DNA of 41,584 bases, from the NCBI GenBank assembly GCA_964603125.1, contig CAZRUA010000018.1, positions 1 through 41,584 on the forward strand, in the 5' to 3' direction. Positions 33,316-41,584 of the stretch are shown here, one piece after another. The stretch is from CAZRUA01 sp964603125 (GTDB lineage: Bacteria; Bacteroidota; Bacteroidia; B-17B0; Aurantibacillaceae). The translations under genes were made by a program, and so were the position numbers. The notes under the pieces are model-generated. The model was not told where the DNA came from and searched no databases. It saw only the letters and a program-made list of their open reading frames with translations. Numbering within the stretch: the first letter of the stretch is position 1; each line of letters opens with the position of its first letter.

Positions 33316-36300
33316 TTACTCCACAACTATTTTTTTAGTTGCTCTTTTTCCGTTTACTTCTATTTCAAGCATATAAATACCTGATGACAAACTACTGCTA
33401 TCAAATTCGGCTTTGTTATTTTGCTTATTCATCGGCACAATTACCAATTCGCCTAATATGTTTACTAACTTATAGCTTGCATTAGAAATTTCGGCGCCTT
33501 CAACCACAAACTTAGATTTTGCAGGGTTTGGATATAAGCTTATAGAACTTGCTAAATCATTATTTGCTAGTCCTAGAGTTACATCTGTAGTAAAGCTAAA
33601 TTCAAATCTACTTCCAAAATCAGGTTCAAATGTTTTAAATACTGTACCTAAATTTGTATTTTTAATTCTTACAAAACCATTTCCTTGTGCTGTATTTGCC
33701 CACCATGATAAACCATCGCCATCAACATCCTCAACTATTAATTTATAACAGCCATTTAAATTATAGGTACTTGTATAAACAGTGTTAGCAGTTGTAAAAT
33801 TACTTTGATCAACAATGTTTCCATTTTCATCTACGATTTTAAATGTATTCTGGCTTGGATCATTATTCGTTTTAAATTCCAATGTGAATGCGCTTGGTAT
33901 AACAGCTGAAACTTCAAAAGGACTCGCAAAAACATTGTTGTAAGAATAATCATCAACTACAGTATTAGCTTTCTTTAAATTCACATGGAAAACATTACCA
34001 GAAGTTTGAAAATCATTTTGCCACAAGGTTGCTGTTGGTAAAACAATTGAGATGGTATCCATATAATTTAAACTACCTGTCCAATTATAAACTTGTTTAG
34101 TTGAAGCATTATTTAACCAATATTCAATTTCCAGATTAGTAATTGTTGTTGAACCTGTATTCTGAACTAACACAGTTGGGTTAGCACATATCGGATTTGT
34201 TCTTCCATAATAAATTCTATTTGTTGGACTTAAAACCTCAATTACATTGGCATCTAAGCTATGATTTGCTGCACCATATGTTACCAACTGATGCGCTGCT
34301 ATATATCTGTAATCACCGCCTGAAACTGGCGGGGTTGAACAGTTATAATCAAAAATAGCATTAGTGCCAGGTGTTAAATAAGAAGTAACATTAAACTCTT
34401 TTAACAAAGAAGCTTTACCAGGACACCAGCCTTGGCGATCGTAAACCCAAGTACCTCCTTGCGGGAAGATCGGATTAAATCCACACAACATAGTATTTCT
34501 CCAACTGTATTCATTCGCTCCCCCATTAATATTAAACAAATGATTAATAACTCCTCCGTTCTGTTCAAACTCTCCTTCTGCTCCATGCCCAGTAATTGTT
34601 GACCTCAATTTAAAAGCTTGTCCTGAATTTAATACGGGAATTGTTAATGGTTGAAAACGAGTGTTAGTATTAATACTTCCAATAGAAGCATCCCCTGCCC
34701 TACCCGCACCTTGCCACAATTGATTAAACTCTAAAACATTGCGTGGTGGAGTTCCAACAATAAACCAAAACTCAACATCCATTTGTTCTTGACGCTGTCC
34801 ACCTAAAGTCATAACAATACGCTTTGAATCCTTTAAAATTGGCGCAAAGTCTGTTACATCATAATACCAGCTTTTTCCGTTTAAGCCTAAATCCAAACCA
34901 ATACCATAAGGAGTTACAAAAGACATTATTTCATTATAAAAAGGATAACGTTTGTAATAATCCAAATCAAAAATAGAAATACTTCCTTGTGGAGTTGTTG
35001 GAATTGTTCCAATTACAGCGCCAGTTTGTCCGTCGTAAATATTTTGATTTGTTGCTTCGTAATAGGTACTAGTATTTATCAAATTTACTACATCATGCTG
35101 AAATGGAATTACACCCGAATTAGAGGTGATTGAGTATTGTTCAATCACATGAGGATTTACTACTACCGAATCTCTTACGGTTACTGTTGTTACTGTTTGA
35201 TTATAAGTACCTCTTAAAAAAGTAATATTTGGTCTATCATTACTTTCAACAAACATTCGAGTTAATTTATCTCCTCTTTCATAGCTCCACAAAACGTTTA
35301 CACCTGTTGAACTAACTAAATTTTTCGAATCATTGATAACTAAACCAGTTCCTTCATCCATTTTATAATAAGCTAACAAGTAAGCATAATCAGGGTGCGC
35401 AGCTGTTATTGGTTTATTCATCCATGCTTGGATATTAGCAAGAGAAAGTTCTTTATTCCAAATTGTAAACTCATTTACTTTGCCCTTATAATTGTTTTGT
35501 AAATTATGATCTTTACCCAATATTAAATTTAAAAGTGAAATAGTTCTTGTTTTACCCCCTACTTGAACAAACATAGCTCCGTTTAAATAAACCTTCATAA
35601 TGCTACTACCTGTCTTTTTTGTGAACGTCCAATGATTCCATTGACCGCCTTGATTAGCAGCAACTGATGTTTTATTTATTCGGTCGAATCCACCATTAGC
35701 ATAACCGCAATCAAAATAAACAGTTCCATTTCCCCAAGGTAAATGAATATTTAAGTTACGCTCATCAGGATTGTTTGCCCAACCATAAAGTATACTATTA
35801 TTAACAGGCATCACACTAGCATCACCATAAGCCCAAAACGAAATACTTATTTCTGTTGAAATAGCTGTTAAATAAGTAGCATCAATATTTACGTGCCCTG
35901 AAGAAGATAAATCCAATGAATAATTATTGTTGGCATATAAACTCATGAAAGAGGATTCAGTAGTTCCGTTAAACACAACAGGGCTAGTTGGAACTGTGTT
36001 TGTAAAAGATAATTCAATCAACACATTACTTGTTCCGTCCCATACAAATGGCGCAGTGAATTGTATACGATTACTTCCGTTAACGAAATTATAATTACTG
36101 TTATAAACTTCGGTTAAACCCGTTAAATTAACACTTGCTGCATTTAATACAGACGCCGTAATTTGTTTCAACTTTACTTTAAAAAAATTTACACCTGCAC
36201 CCGCATTTGCCACATCAAGCATTAAGCCGTCGATATTACCTGCACTAAAACCTGCATTAAGCAATTCGCTTGCGGTATAAAGCATTTGTGATTTACCTGA

Positions 36301-36783
36301 TTTCTGATTTGCTTTTAAAAGATTTGAAACAGCCACGCTTCCATTTCCAATTGCAAATTGGTTTTCGGAAACAATGCTATTTATAGTTATATTACTTTGA
36401 GCGTAATCATAAAAATTATATACTGGTTGATTGGTATAGTTAAAAGTACTTCCACTAAAATTAGAAATAACATAATTAGGATGTTTATTTAACTCCTCTT
36501 CAATTTTACTTGAATCAACAATATAAGTATTACATGAATAATCCCATTCACCACAACCCAAATCACGCTGAGATGCAGTTGAGATAAGCGCATCTTTACA
36601 ACGCATATTGTACTTCATAATTATTTTCTCATATGTGTTACTTCCATTAGGAAAATTAATCAAAGTATCACGTGTATTACTTGCATAATGAAACGTTTTA
36701 ACTTTAATAGTATCACCAGTTACTTGAGCGAAAACAAAATTAACTAGCAATATTGTAAAAGATGTAAGAATTGACTTTTTCAT
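33316..36783 (-). CDS. T9SS-sorted secreted protein with PNGase F-related and LamG domains
   Basis: 1155 aa. Signal peptide MKKSILTSFTILLVNFVFAQ, then a beta-sandwich start (MKYNMRCKDAL, GCGEWDYSCNTYI) like the first domain of peptide-N-glycosidase F-related proteins. Residues about 270-480 hold a LamG/concanavalin-like segment (ISFWAYGDASV, WNHWTFTK, KVYLNGAMF, NEFTIWNKELS, YYKMDEGTG). Later, TPYGIGLDLGLNGKSWYYDVTDF and FWFIVGTPPRNVLEFNQLW match the second half of the PNGase F-like family, so LamG appears inserted. A Por secretion tail ends the protein (LYPNPAKSKFVVEG, VNILGELVI, SSGIYMLEIEV, KKIVVE). It may be a glycan-active or glycan-binding surface protein; catalytic residues cannot be confirmed by eye. 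Confidence 0.83.
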   Translation of the reverse strand: MKKSILTSFTILLVNFVFAQVTGDTIKVKTFHYASNTRDTLINFPNGSNTYEKIIMKYNMRCKDALISTASQRDLGCGEWDYSCNTYIVDSSKIEEELNKHPNYVISNFSGSTFNYTNQPVYNFYDYAQSNITINSIVSENQFAIGNGSVAVSNLLKANQKSGKSQMLYTASELLNAGFSAGNIDGLMLDVANAGAGVNFFKVKLKQITASVLNAASVNLTGLTEVYNSNYNFVNGSNRIQFTAPFVWDGTSNVLIELSFTNTVPTSPVVFNGTTESSFMSLYANNNYSLDLSSSGHVNIDATYLTAISTEISISFWAYGDASVMPVNNSILYGWANNPDERNLNIHLPWGNGTVYFDCGYANGGFDRINKTSVAANQGGQWNHWTFTKKTGSSIMKVYLNGAMFVQVGGKTRTISLLNLILGKDHNLQNNYKGKVNEFTIWNKELSLANIQAWMNKPITAAHPDYAYLLAYYKMDEGTGLVINDSKNLVSSTGVNVLWSYERGDKLTRMFVESNDRPNITFLRGTYNQTVTTVTVRDSVVVNPHVIEQYSITSNSGVIPFQHDVVNLINTSTYYEATNQNIYDGQTGAVIGTIPTTPQGSISIFDLDYYKRYPFYNEIMSFVTPYGIGLDLGLNGKSWYYDVTDFAPILKDSKRIVMTLGGQRQEQMDVEFWFIVGTPPRNVLEFNQLWQGAGRAGDASIGSINTNTRFQPLTIPVLNSGQAFKLRSTITGHGAEGEFEQNGGVINHLFNINGGANEYSWRNTMLCGFNPIFPQGGTWVYDRQGWCPGKASLLKEFNVTSYLTPGTNAIFDYNCSTPPVSGGDYRYIAAHQLVTYGAANHSLDANVIEVLSPTNRIYYGRTNPICANPTVLVQNTGSTTITNLEIEYWLNNASTKQVYNWTGSLNYMDTISIVLPTATLWQNDFQTSGNVFHVNLKKANTVVDDYSYNNVFASPFEVSAVIPSAFTLEFKTNNDPSQNTFKIVDENGNIVDQSNFTTANTVYTSTYNLNGCYKLIVEDVDGDGLSWWANTAQGNGFVRIKNTNLGTVFKTFEPDFGSRFEFSFTTDVTLGLANNDLASSISLYPNPAKSKFVVEGAEISNASYKLVNILGELVIVPMNKQNNKAEFDSSSLSSGIYMLEIEVNGKRATKKIVVE

Positions 36784-36948
36784 TTTTTATAGTTTAAACT
36801 AACAAAGGCTAAAATAGAAGAATATGTTTCGATAAAAAAACAATTTTAGACAGAGGCGGTATTTTGTCTACGAATTTAGAGAGAAAAGATTCGTAACACC
36901 AAATACTTTAAGGAAATACAATTTTTCAGGTATGATAAACCGAACTAA

Positions 36949-37917
36949 TTAATTTAAACCCACCATTTTTTGTTGATCATAATCCCAAAGTTTAAGCTTA
37001 AAACAAGCATAAATATCTTTTGGTTTTAACGATGTTTTTTTAGGGTTTTGAAGTTCTTTAATAGCCGCCATAGTTTCTGGCAAACGATAAAAAGGAATAC
37101 GCGCATTTAAATGATGAATATGGTGGTAACCTATATTTGCAGTTGCCCAGCGTAAGGGATAAGTTAATTTCATATAACTTGAAGAATCCAGCGCAGCACC
37201 TTCATAAGTCCATTCTTCATTGCCAACAAAAGTTACTCCAGGAAAATTATGTTGAGCATAAAAAAGATACGCACCTAATGCACCGCTTATTAAATGTGGT
37301 ATTAAACATAAAAGCACCCAAGTGTTAAAACCAAAAAAATACAATATCGATATTTGGTAACTTGCATGAAGAATCAAAGCCACCATCGAATCAATATGTT
37401 TTTTAAAACTATTAATGAGTGACTTAATGCACATACCATAAACAAAAGCAAAAATAAAACCAAAAGCAATAGTAAGTGGATGACGAATAAATAAATAGTT
37501 TAAGCGTTGAAAACGGGATAACTTATAAAACTTTTGTTTGGTAAATATTGGAAACGAACCAATGCTTGCGCTAAACAATTTAGAGTTATGCTTGTGATGG
37601 TAATCATGACTTCTGCTCCAAATACTTGTTGGTGCTAAAACATAATATCCAAAAATGGTAAACAATATTTTTGCAACTGTTGATTTTTCTAAAATTGCTT
37701 TGTGTAAATAATCATGATAAATAACAAATAACCTAACGATTACAAAGCCAGCTAAAACGCTACAGGCTAATTTTAAACTCCAATGAAAATTATACACCGT
37801 TCCAAAAAGCAGAGCAATTAAAATTAACGTGGTGCTTATTGTGTAATACCAACTTAATCCTCTGTTTTCTTTTGCAAAAGGTTTCGTTGCTAATATGAGT
37901 TGTTTTCCTTGAAGCAT
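36949..37917 (-). CDS. Fatty acid desaturase family protein
   Basis: 322-aa integral membrane di-iron enzyme with four or more membrane helices. The three histidine clusters are intact: H68DYLH72, H104DYHHKH110 and H265HIHHL, plus an extra H223 in AQHNFPG. It probably introduces a double bond into acyl chains of membrane lipids, possibly for cold adaptation, though hydroxylase or ketolase chemistry uses the same box pattern. It is third in the minus-strand run comM-acyltransferase-desaturase, starting 40 bp after the acyltransferase stop. Confidence 0.87.
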   Translation of the reverse strand: MLQGKQLILATKPFAKENRGLSWYYTISTTLILIALLFGTVYNFHWSLKLACSVLAGFVIVRLFVIYHDYLHKAILEKSTVAKILFTIFGYYVLAPTSIWSRSHDYHHKHNSKLFSASIGSFPIFTKQKFYKLSRFQRLNYLFIRHPLTIAFGFIFAFVYGMCIKSLINSFKKHIDSMVALILHASYQISILYFFGFNTWVLLCLIPHLISGALGAYLFYAQHNFPGVTFVGNEEWTYEGAALDSSSYMKLTYPLRWATANIGYHHIHHLNARIPFYRLPETMAAIKELQNPKKTSLKPKDIYACFKLKLWDYDQQKMVGLN

Positions 37918-37943
37918 TGGTTTGCAAATATACTCAAATAAGC

Positions 37944-37969
37944 TGTTCTATTCTGTTCTATTCTGTTCT
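37944..37969. repeat. 10-bp tandem repeat at the end of the acyltransferase gene
   Basis: TGTTCTATTC occurs twice in full (37944-37953, 37954-37963) with a partial third unit (37964-37969). It covers the stop codon of the minus-strand acyltransferase gene (37958-37960). Since the stop falls in the first unit read on the minus strand, unit gain or loss would hardly change the protein. Confidence 0.75.
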
Positions 37970-38842
37970 TGGTTTCTTATGTTTCCAGCGTCTGTGACTC
38001 CATAGCCAAATCTCGGGGCAATTTTTTATATCTCTTTCCAACAACTGAGTGTGCTTTTCCGAAATTTCACCTTCAATAGTATTTTTAGGTTGGTTGAAGA
38101 TTAATTCTGATTCAACCACATAAAGCCCTCTTTTAGGACGATTAATGGTTACATAAACAACCGCAAAATTTAGTTTTTGAGCAATTTTTTCAGTTCCCCA
38201 AAAAACTGGCGTTTCTTGATTCAAAAATGTTGTCCAATAAGCACTTTCGGGAGGAGGAGTTTGATCGGCAATAAAAGCAGTAACTGTGAGTTCATTTCTA
38301 GTTCTAACCATTTCGCGCAAAGTATCTTTCATGGCAATTAGTTTAGTTCCTGCTTTTGAACGCATTTTATACATTAAGCCGTCAAATTGTTTGTTTGTTA
38401 TAGGATGATAAATAACACGAACTTGTTCTGGAACATAACATGAAAAAGCCGCACCGCAAATCTCCCAATTGCCATAATGCCCCAAAACCATTATGCTACT
38501 TCTGTTCTCTGCCCTCAATGTATTGTAAATGGCTGTTGCCTTATCCGAAAATTGAACTCGTTTTAATAACTGCTTTTTGCCGATGGTAAGTGTTTTAAAT
38601 GTTTCTAAAAATAAATCGCAGAGATAACGATAAAATTTACGTTCAATTTTCTTAATCTCTTCATGTGTCTTTTCAGGAAAAGAATTCTTTAAATTAGTAT
38701 AAACCACTTTTTTGCGGTAACCAATTACATAATAAATCAGTAGAAAGCAGAAATCGGAAATGCCATACATTATCCAAAATGGAAGTATGGATAAAAGGTA
38801 GATGAAAGGTAAAATAATATAGAAGCCGATTCTCTTAAACAT
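37958..38842 (-). CDS. LpxL/HtrB-family lysophospholipid (lipid A) acyltransferase
   Basis: 294 aa. An N-terminal membrane anchor (residues 5-40) and the acyltransferase motif H122-x4-E127 (GHYGNWE) place it in the HtrB/LpxL family. These enzymes add a secondary acyl chain to lipid A precursors at the inner membrane using acyl-ACP. IADQTPP and WGTEKIAQKLN are further family segments. A related role with ornithine or flavolipin lipids is possible in Bacteroidota. The ATG at 38842 is 22 bp after the comM stop, so the genes are likely co-transcribed. Confidence 0.92.
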   Translation of the reverse strand: MFKRIGFYIILPFIYLLSILPFWIMYGISDFCFLLIYYVIGYRKKVVYTNLKNSFPEKTHEEIKKIERKFYRYLCDLFLETFKTLTIGKKQLLKRVQFSDKATAIYNTLRAENRSSIMVLGHYGNWEICGAAFSCYVPEQVRVIYHPITNKQFDGLMYKMRSKAGTKLIAMKDTLREMVRTRNELTVTAFIADQTPPPESAYWTTFLNQETPVFWGTEKIAQKLNFAVVYVTINRPKRGLYVVESELIFNQPKNTIEGEISEKHTQLLERDIKNCPEIWLWSHRRWKHKKPRTE

Positions 38843-38864
38843 GTTTTATTTGTAAATTAAATAT

Positions 38865-40403
38865 TTATCCAGCCCAACCATCTCTATCGAGGCTTCTGTA
38901 TTGTATTGCTTCAGCAACGTGATTCGTTTCAATTTTCTCACTACCTTCTAAATCAGCAATTGTTCTGGCAACTTTCAAAATTCTATCGTATGCTCTAGCC
39001 GAAAGTCCCAAACGCTCCATAGCAGTTTTTAAAAGAGTATTGCTTGCTTCATCTAAGATACAAATGGTTTGCAAATCCTTTGTTTTCATTTGAGCATTGC
39101 AATAAATTCCTTCTCTATTCTTAAAACGCTCATTTTGAATTTTTCTTGCCTCAATAACGCGTTCACGTATCGCCTCGCTTTTTTCTGAAACTGTTACTTT
39201 ACTTAATTCGCTAAAAGACACTGGAGTTACTTCAACATGCAAATCAATTCTATCTAAAAGCGGTCCCGAAATTTTATTTAAGTACTTTTGAACTACACCT
39301 GGAGCACAAACACAATCCTTCTCAGGGTGATTGTAATATCCACACGGACAAGGATTCATACTTGCTACTAGCATAAAACTTGCAGGGTATTCAACACTCA
39401 TCTTAGCTCGCGAAATCGTTACAACTCTGTCTTCAAGAGGTTGACGCATCACTTCCAAAACAGTTCGTTTAAATTCAGGTAATTCATCTAAAAATAAAAC
39501 ACCATTGTGCGCTAACGAAATCTCACCTGGCTGGGGATTACCGCCCCCTCCTACCAACGCCACATCTGAGATTGTATGATGTGGTGAGCGAAATGGCCTT
39601 GAAGTAATTAAGCCCATGTTCTTCGCCATTTTACCCGCAACACTATGTATTTTAGTTGACTCCAACGCTTCCTCCATAGTTAATGGTGGTAATATAGAAG
39701 GTAAGCGTTTTGATAACATGGTTTTACCAGCGCCTGGTGGACCTATTAAAATAACATTATGTCCGCCAGCCGCAGCAATCTCTAGAGCACGTTTAATATT
39801 CTCTTGCCCTTTCACATCGCTAAAATCGTGTTCAACAATACTAAGTTTATGCAAAAACTCTTCTTCGGTGTTAATTACAACCTGCTCAAGAGTTCCCTGC
39901 TCATTAAAAAAATCAATTACCTGTTTAATATTATCCGCCTTCAAAACTTCCAAACCTTGAACTACAGCAGCTTCTGCCGTATTTGATGATGGAAGAATAA
40001 TACCTTTAAACTTTTCTTCCAAAGCCTTAATTGCAATTGGCAAAACACCTTTAATTGGCCTTAACTCACCGTCCAAAGCAAGTTCACCCATTATTACATA
40101 ATCCGAAATTTTCTCAGCCTTTACCTGTTCAGTAGCTGCCAAAATTCCCATGGCTATTGTTAAATCATAGGAAGAGCCTTCCTTTTTAATATCAGCTGGC
40201 GCCATATTCACAGTAATTGTTTTACCCGGAATACGATAGCCGTTATTTTTTAATGCCGCATCAATACGCTGATGGCTTTCCTTTACTGCCGAATCAGGCA
40301 AACCCACCAAATAAAAATTAACACCAGCACTTACATTTACTTCAACTGTTACCTTTGTGGCATTAATACCATAAACCGCACAACCATAAGTTTTAACTAA
40401 CAT
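38865..40403 (-). CDS. comM: ComM/YifB-family Mg-chelatase-like AAA+ ATPase
   Basis: 512 aa. An N-terminal ChlI-like domain (KTYGCAVYGINATKVTVEV, LVGLPDSAVKESHQRI) is followed by the AAA+ core with Walker A GPPGAGKT, a Walker B LFLDELPEF and FRSPHHTISDVALVGG. The Cys-rich loop MNPCPCGYYNHPEKDCVC is typical of the family. The C-terminal Mg_chelatase_C segment (LSARAYDRILKVARTIADLEG) is complete. ComM is a hexameric helicase that drives branch migration during natural transformation in Vibrio. The family is widespread, so competence is not proven here. It leads the comM-acyltransferase-desaturase run. Confidence 0.95.
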   Translation of the reverse strand: MLVKTYGCAVYGINATKVTVEVNVSAGVNFYLVGLPDSAVKESHQRIDAALKNNGYRIPGKTITVNMAPADIKKEGSSYDLTIAMGILAATEQVKAEKISDYVIMGELALDGELRPIKGVLPIAIKALEEKFKGIILPSSNTAEAAVVQGLEVLKADNIKQVIDFFNEQGTLEQVVINTEEEFLHKLSIVEHDFSDVKGQENIKRALEIAAAGGHNVILIGPPGAGKTMLSKRLPSILPPLTMEEALESTKIHSVAGKMAKNMGLITSRPFRSPHHTISDVALVGGGGNPQPGEISLAHNGVLFLDELPEFKRTVLEVMRQPLEDRVVTISRAKMSVEYPASFMLVASMNPCPCGYYNHPEKDCVCAPGVVQKYLNKISGPLLDRIDLHVEVTPVSFSELSKVTVSEKSEAIRERVIEARKIQNERFKNREGIYCNAQMKTKDLQTICILDEASNTLLKTAMERLGLSARAYDRILKVARTIADLEGSEKIETNHVAEAIQYRSLDRDGWAG

Positions 40404-40504
40404 TTGCTATTTCTATTTTTTTTAATACATTTATCGATTATAAAAGTACATTATTTTTTTTGGCAAGATTTATGGTTACTCAAAAAAAATTTAAATTAAA
40501 TACT

Positions 40505-40939
40505 ATGCAAAAAATCTTTACTCTAATTGTATTATTCATCAGTTTACAATCGGTAGCGCAAACTGAAAAAAAAGAAGAATTAAATTGCTACAACAAATGG
40601 GCTGCTAAATTTGATGAGCGCGGCGCTGAAGACGTTGCTGATGGAACTTATACAGATGTTATTGTTACTTTTAGAAATGGCGACAAAGCTGATTGTTATG
40701 ATGGAAAAGTAATAGTGAAAGACAAAAAAGTACAAGCTATTTATCTTTTACTAGAAGATAACACATATGAATTAGTAAACCGTGTTTGGAAAAACGACCC
40801 AAAAAACATTGCCATTGTTAATGGTATTAGCGAGGCTTTAATAGCTAAAGATAATTCACTTATCAATGTATTGTGGGTTAAAAAAATAAAAGCTAAAAAA
40901 GCATCTCCTAAAAAAGCTGCAGAACCAACAGACGATTAA
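40505..40939 (+). CDS. Hypothetical secreted protein
   Basis: 144 aa from the ATG at 40505, chosen because it gives a signal peptide (MQKIFTLIVLFISLQSVAQ). The in-frame TTG at 40460 would add a basic stretch before it. The mature part contains FDERGAEDVADGTYTDVIVTFRNGD and two cysteines, with a Lys/Pro-rich end (KAKKASPKKAAEP). Its position across from comM (divergent, about 100 bp) tells nothing about function. I do not recognise the family. A terminator follows 21 bp after the stop. Confidence 0.72.
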   Translation: MQKIFTLIVLFISLQSVAQTEKKEELNCYNKWAAKFDERGAEDVADGTYTDVIVTFRNGDKADCYDGKVIVKDKKVQAIYLLLEDNTYELVNRVWKNDPKNIAIVNGISEALIAKDNSLINVLWVKKIKAKKASPKKAAEPTDD

Positions 40940-40960
40940 TATTTACCAATAATAATTTAG

Positions 40961-40987
40961 CCTCGTTTTATTAAACGAGGTTTTTTT
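40961..40987 (+). terminator. Intrinsic terminator touching the next start codon
   Basis: CCTCGTTT (40961-40968) and AAACGAGG (40973-40980) make an 8-bp stem with a 4-nt loop, followed by seven T (40981-40987). The ATG of the next gene follows at once (40988). It should end the gene at 40505. Confidence 0.88.
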
Positions 40988-41584
40988 ATGCGAATATATC
41001 TGATTATACCTTTTTTTGTTGTCCTTCTAGGAAAAGCGCAAGTAATTAATATTGAATCCAAACGTTTTTTAAACGATACTAACGGGTGGGTTGGCAAAGT
41101 AGATGCGAATTTTACCTTAGTTCAAAACACACAACGTGTAACATCAATAGGTGCAAATGCTCATTTACAATATCAAAAAAATAAAAGCCGGTTTTTACTA
41201 TTAAACGATTTTAACTACTTAAAAGCTGGAGCAATTAACCAAATAAATTCAGCTTTTTTTCATTTCAGGTATAATTACAAATTAACACCCATTTTAACAG
41301 CTGAAGCCTTTTCACAAGTGCAGTTTAATCAAATTTTGTTATTAAGAATGCGCATTTTACATGGAATTGGCCCACGGATTAAACTCGTAAAAACCAGTGC
41401 GTTTAAGTGTTACGCTGCCTGTTTGTATATGTATGAATACGAAGAAATTAGTCAGTTTAACGAAACCAATAAAACCAATAGATTAAGCGCTTATATAAGC
41501 TTTTCGTTAAAAATGGCTAAAAGTTTAGATTTAACAAGTACTACATTTTACCAACCCAGTGCTGCTAATTTCAAAGACTACCGG
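40988..41584 (+). CDS. DUF481-like outer-membrane protein (partial, runs off window end)
   Basis: An open frame from the ATG at 40988 runs to the window edge (199 codons, no stop), so the 3' end is missing. The N-terminus is a signal peptide (MRIYLIIPFFVVLLGKAQ). The rest is a strand-rich barrel sequence: GWVGKVDANFTLVQNTQ, FFHFRYNYKLTPILTAEAF, and QFNQILLLRMRILHGIGPR. This pattern of a transmembrane beta-strand protein with 'AFSQVQFNQ...L..R...G.G.R' fits DUF481 (YdiY-like) proteins. The function of that family is unsettled (salt- or acid-linked in E. coli). The start lies directly after the T run of a terminator, so its own promoter or readthrough must be placed upstream of, or across, that hairpin. 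Confidence 0.8.
   Translation, partial: MRIYLIIPFFVVLLGKAQVINIESKRFLNDTNGWVGKVDANFTLVQNTQRVTSIGANAHLQYQKNKSRFLLLNDFNYLKAGAINQINSAFFHFRYNYKLTPILTAEAFSQVQFNQILLLRMRILHGIGPRIKLVKTSAFKCYAACLYMYEYEEISQFNETNKTNRLSAYISFSLKMAKSLDLTSTTFYQPSAANFKDYR

Noticed and set aside
37944..37969. Phase-variable repeat altering the acyltransferase
   Set aside because: The stop codon falls in the first unit read on the coding strand, so changing unit number would not alter the protein end.

Overview
This window is a stretch of AT-rich chromosome from a member of the Bacteroidota. Three lines of evidence support this. Three large secreted proteins end in type IX secretion (T9SS) type A sorting tails. DnaE carries an N-terminal proofreading exonuclease, as I recall from flavobacterial DnaE proteins. 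Leaders lack Shine-Dalgarno sequences, and several carry TAnnTTTG-like -7 boxes. A Flavobacteriales-like lineage fits best, but I cannot assign a genus. I saw no rRNA, tRNA, CRISPR array, intact insertion sequence or prophage. Most of the window is ordinary chromosomal gene content with a few unusual spots.

Layout. 1-6.4 kb: dnaE followed by two envelope proteins of unknown role, the second with an OmpA-like domain. 6.4-8.8 kb: a frameshifted membrane-protein gene and the ABC-F factor ettA, both on the minus strand. 8.8-12.3 kb: a small accessory patch with a degenerate and an intact copy of a YiiX-type amidase gene, a YceI-like secreted protein, a 47-codon ORF and small hypothetical genes. 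12.5-16.6 kb: a T9SS beta-propeller-like protein and a tail-fibre-like coiled-coil protein. 16.8-20.6 kb: the divergent pairs lpxK/purine nucleoside phosphorylase and Nif3-like/CdsZ-like zinc ribbon. 20.7-24.1 kb: a membrane protein and a second T9SS Asp-box protein. 24.4-27.6 kb: an operon of a sugar GHMP kinase, a class IV aminotransferase and two paralogous envelope proteins. 27.6-28.9 kb: a BaiN/HI0933-type flavoprotein. 29.1-33.3 kb: an operon starting with an SPFH-GYF protein and a double-zinc-ribbon membrane protein, followed by a hydrolase, a VOC protein and a lipoprotein. 33.3-36.8 kb: a very large PNGase F-related/LamG T9SS protein. 36.9-40.4 kb: comM, a lipid A-type acyltransferase and a fatty acid desaturase, probably co-transcribed. 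40.5 kb to the end: a small secreted protein and the start of a DUF481-like outer-membrane protein cut by the window edge.

Themes. Many genes concern the cell envelope: lipid A synthesis (lpxK, acyltransferase), fatty acid desaturation, sugar-phosphate activation, T9SS cargo and outer-membrane proteins. The most interesting item functionally is the SPFH-GYF plus zinc-ribbon membrane protein pair, which resembles parts of the Bacillus YdjGHI membrane-stress set. In this window it lacks a PspA partner, and the two genes are separated by an interlocked (A-B-A'-B') set of inverted repeats that could form a pseudoknot. Other points worth checking are a yiiX duplicate that lost 107 bp between 6-bp repeats, a one-base frameshift in a membrane protein, a terminator-like hairpin with no gene in front of it, and a terminator that touches the next start codon.
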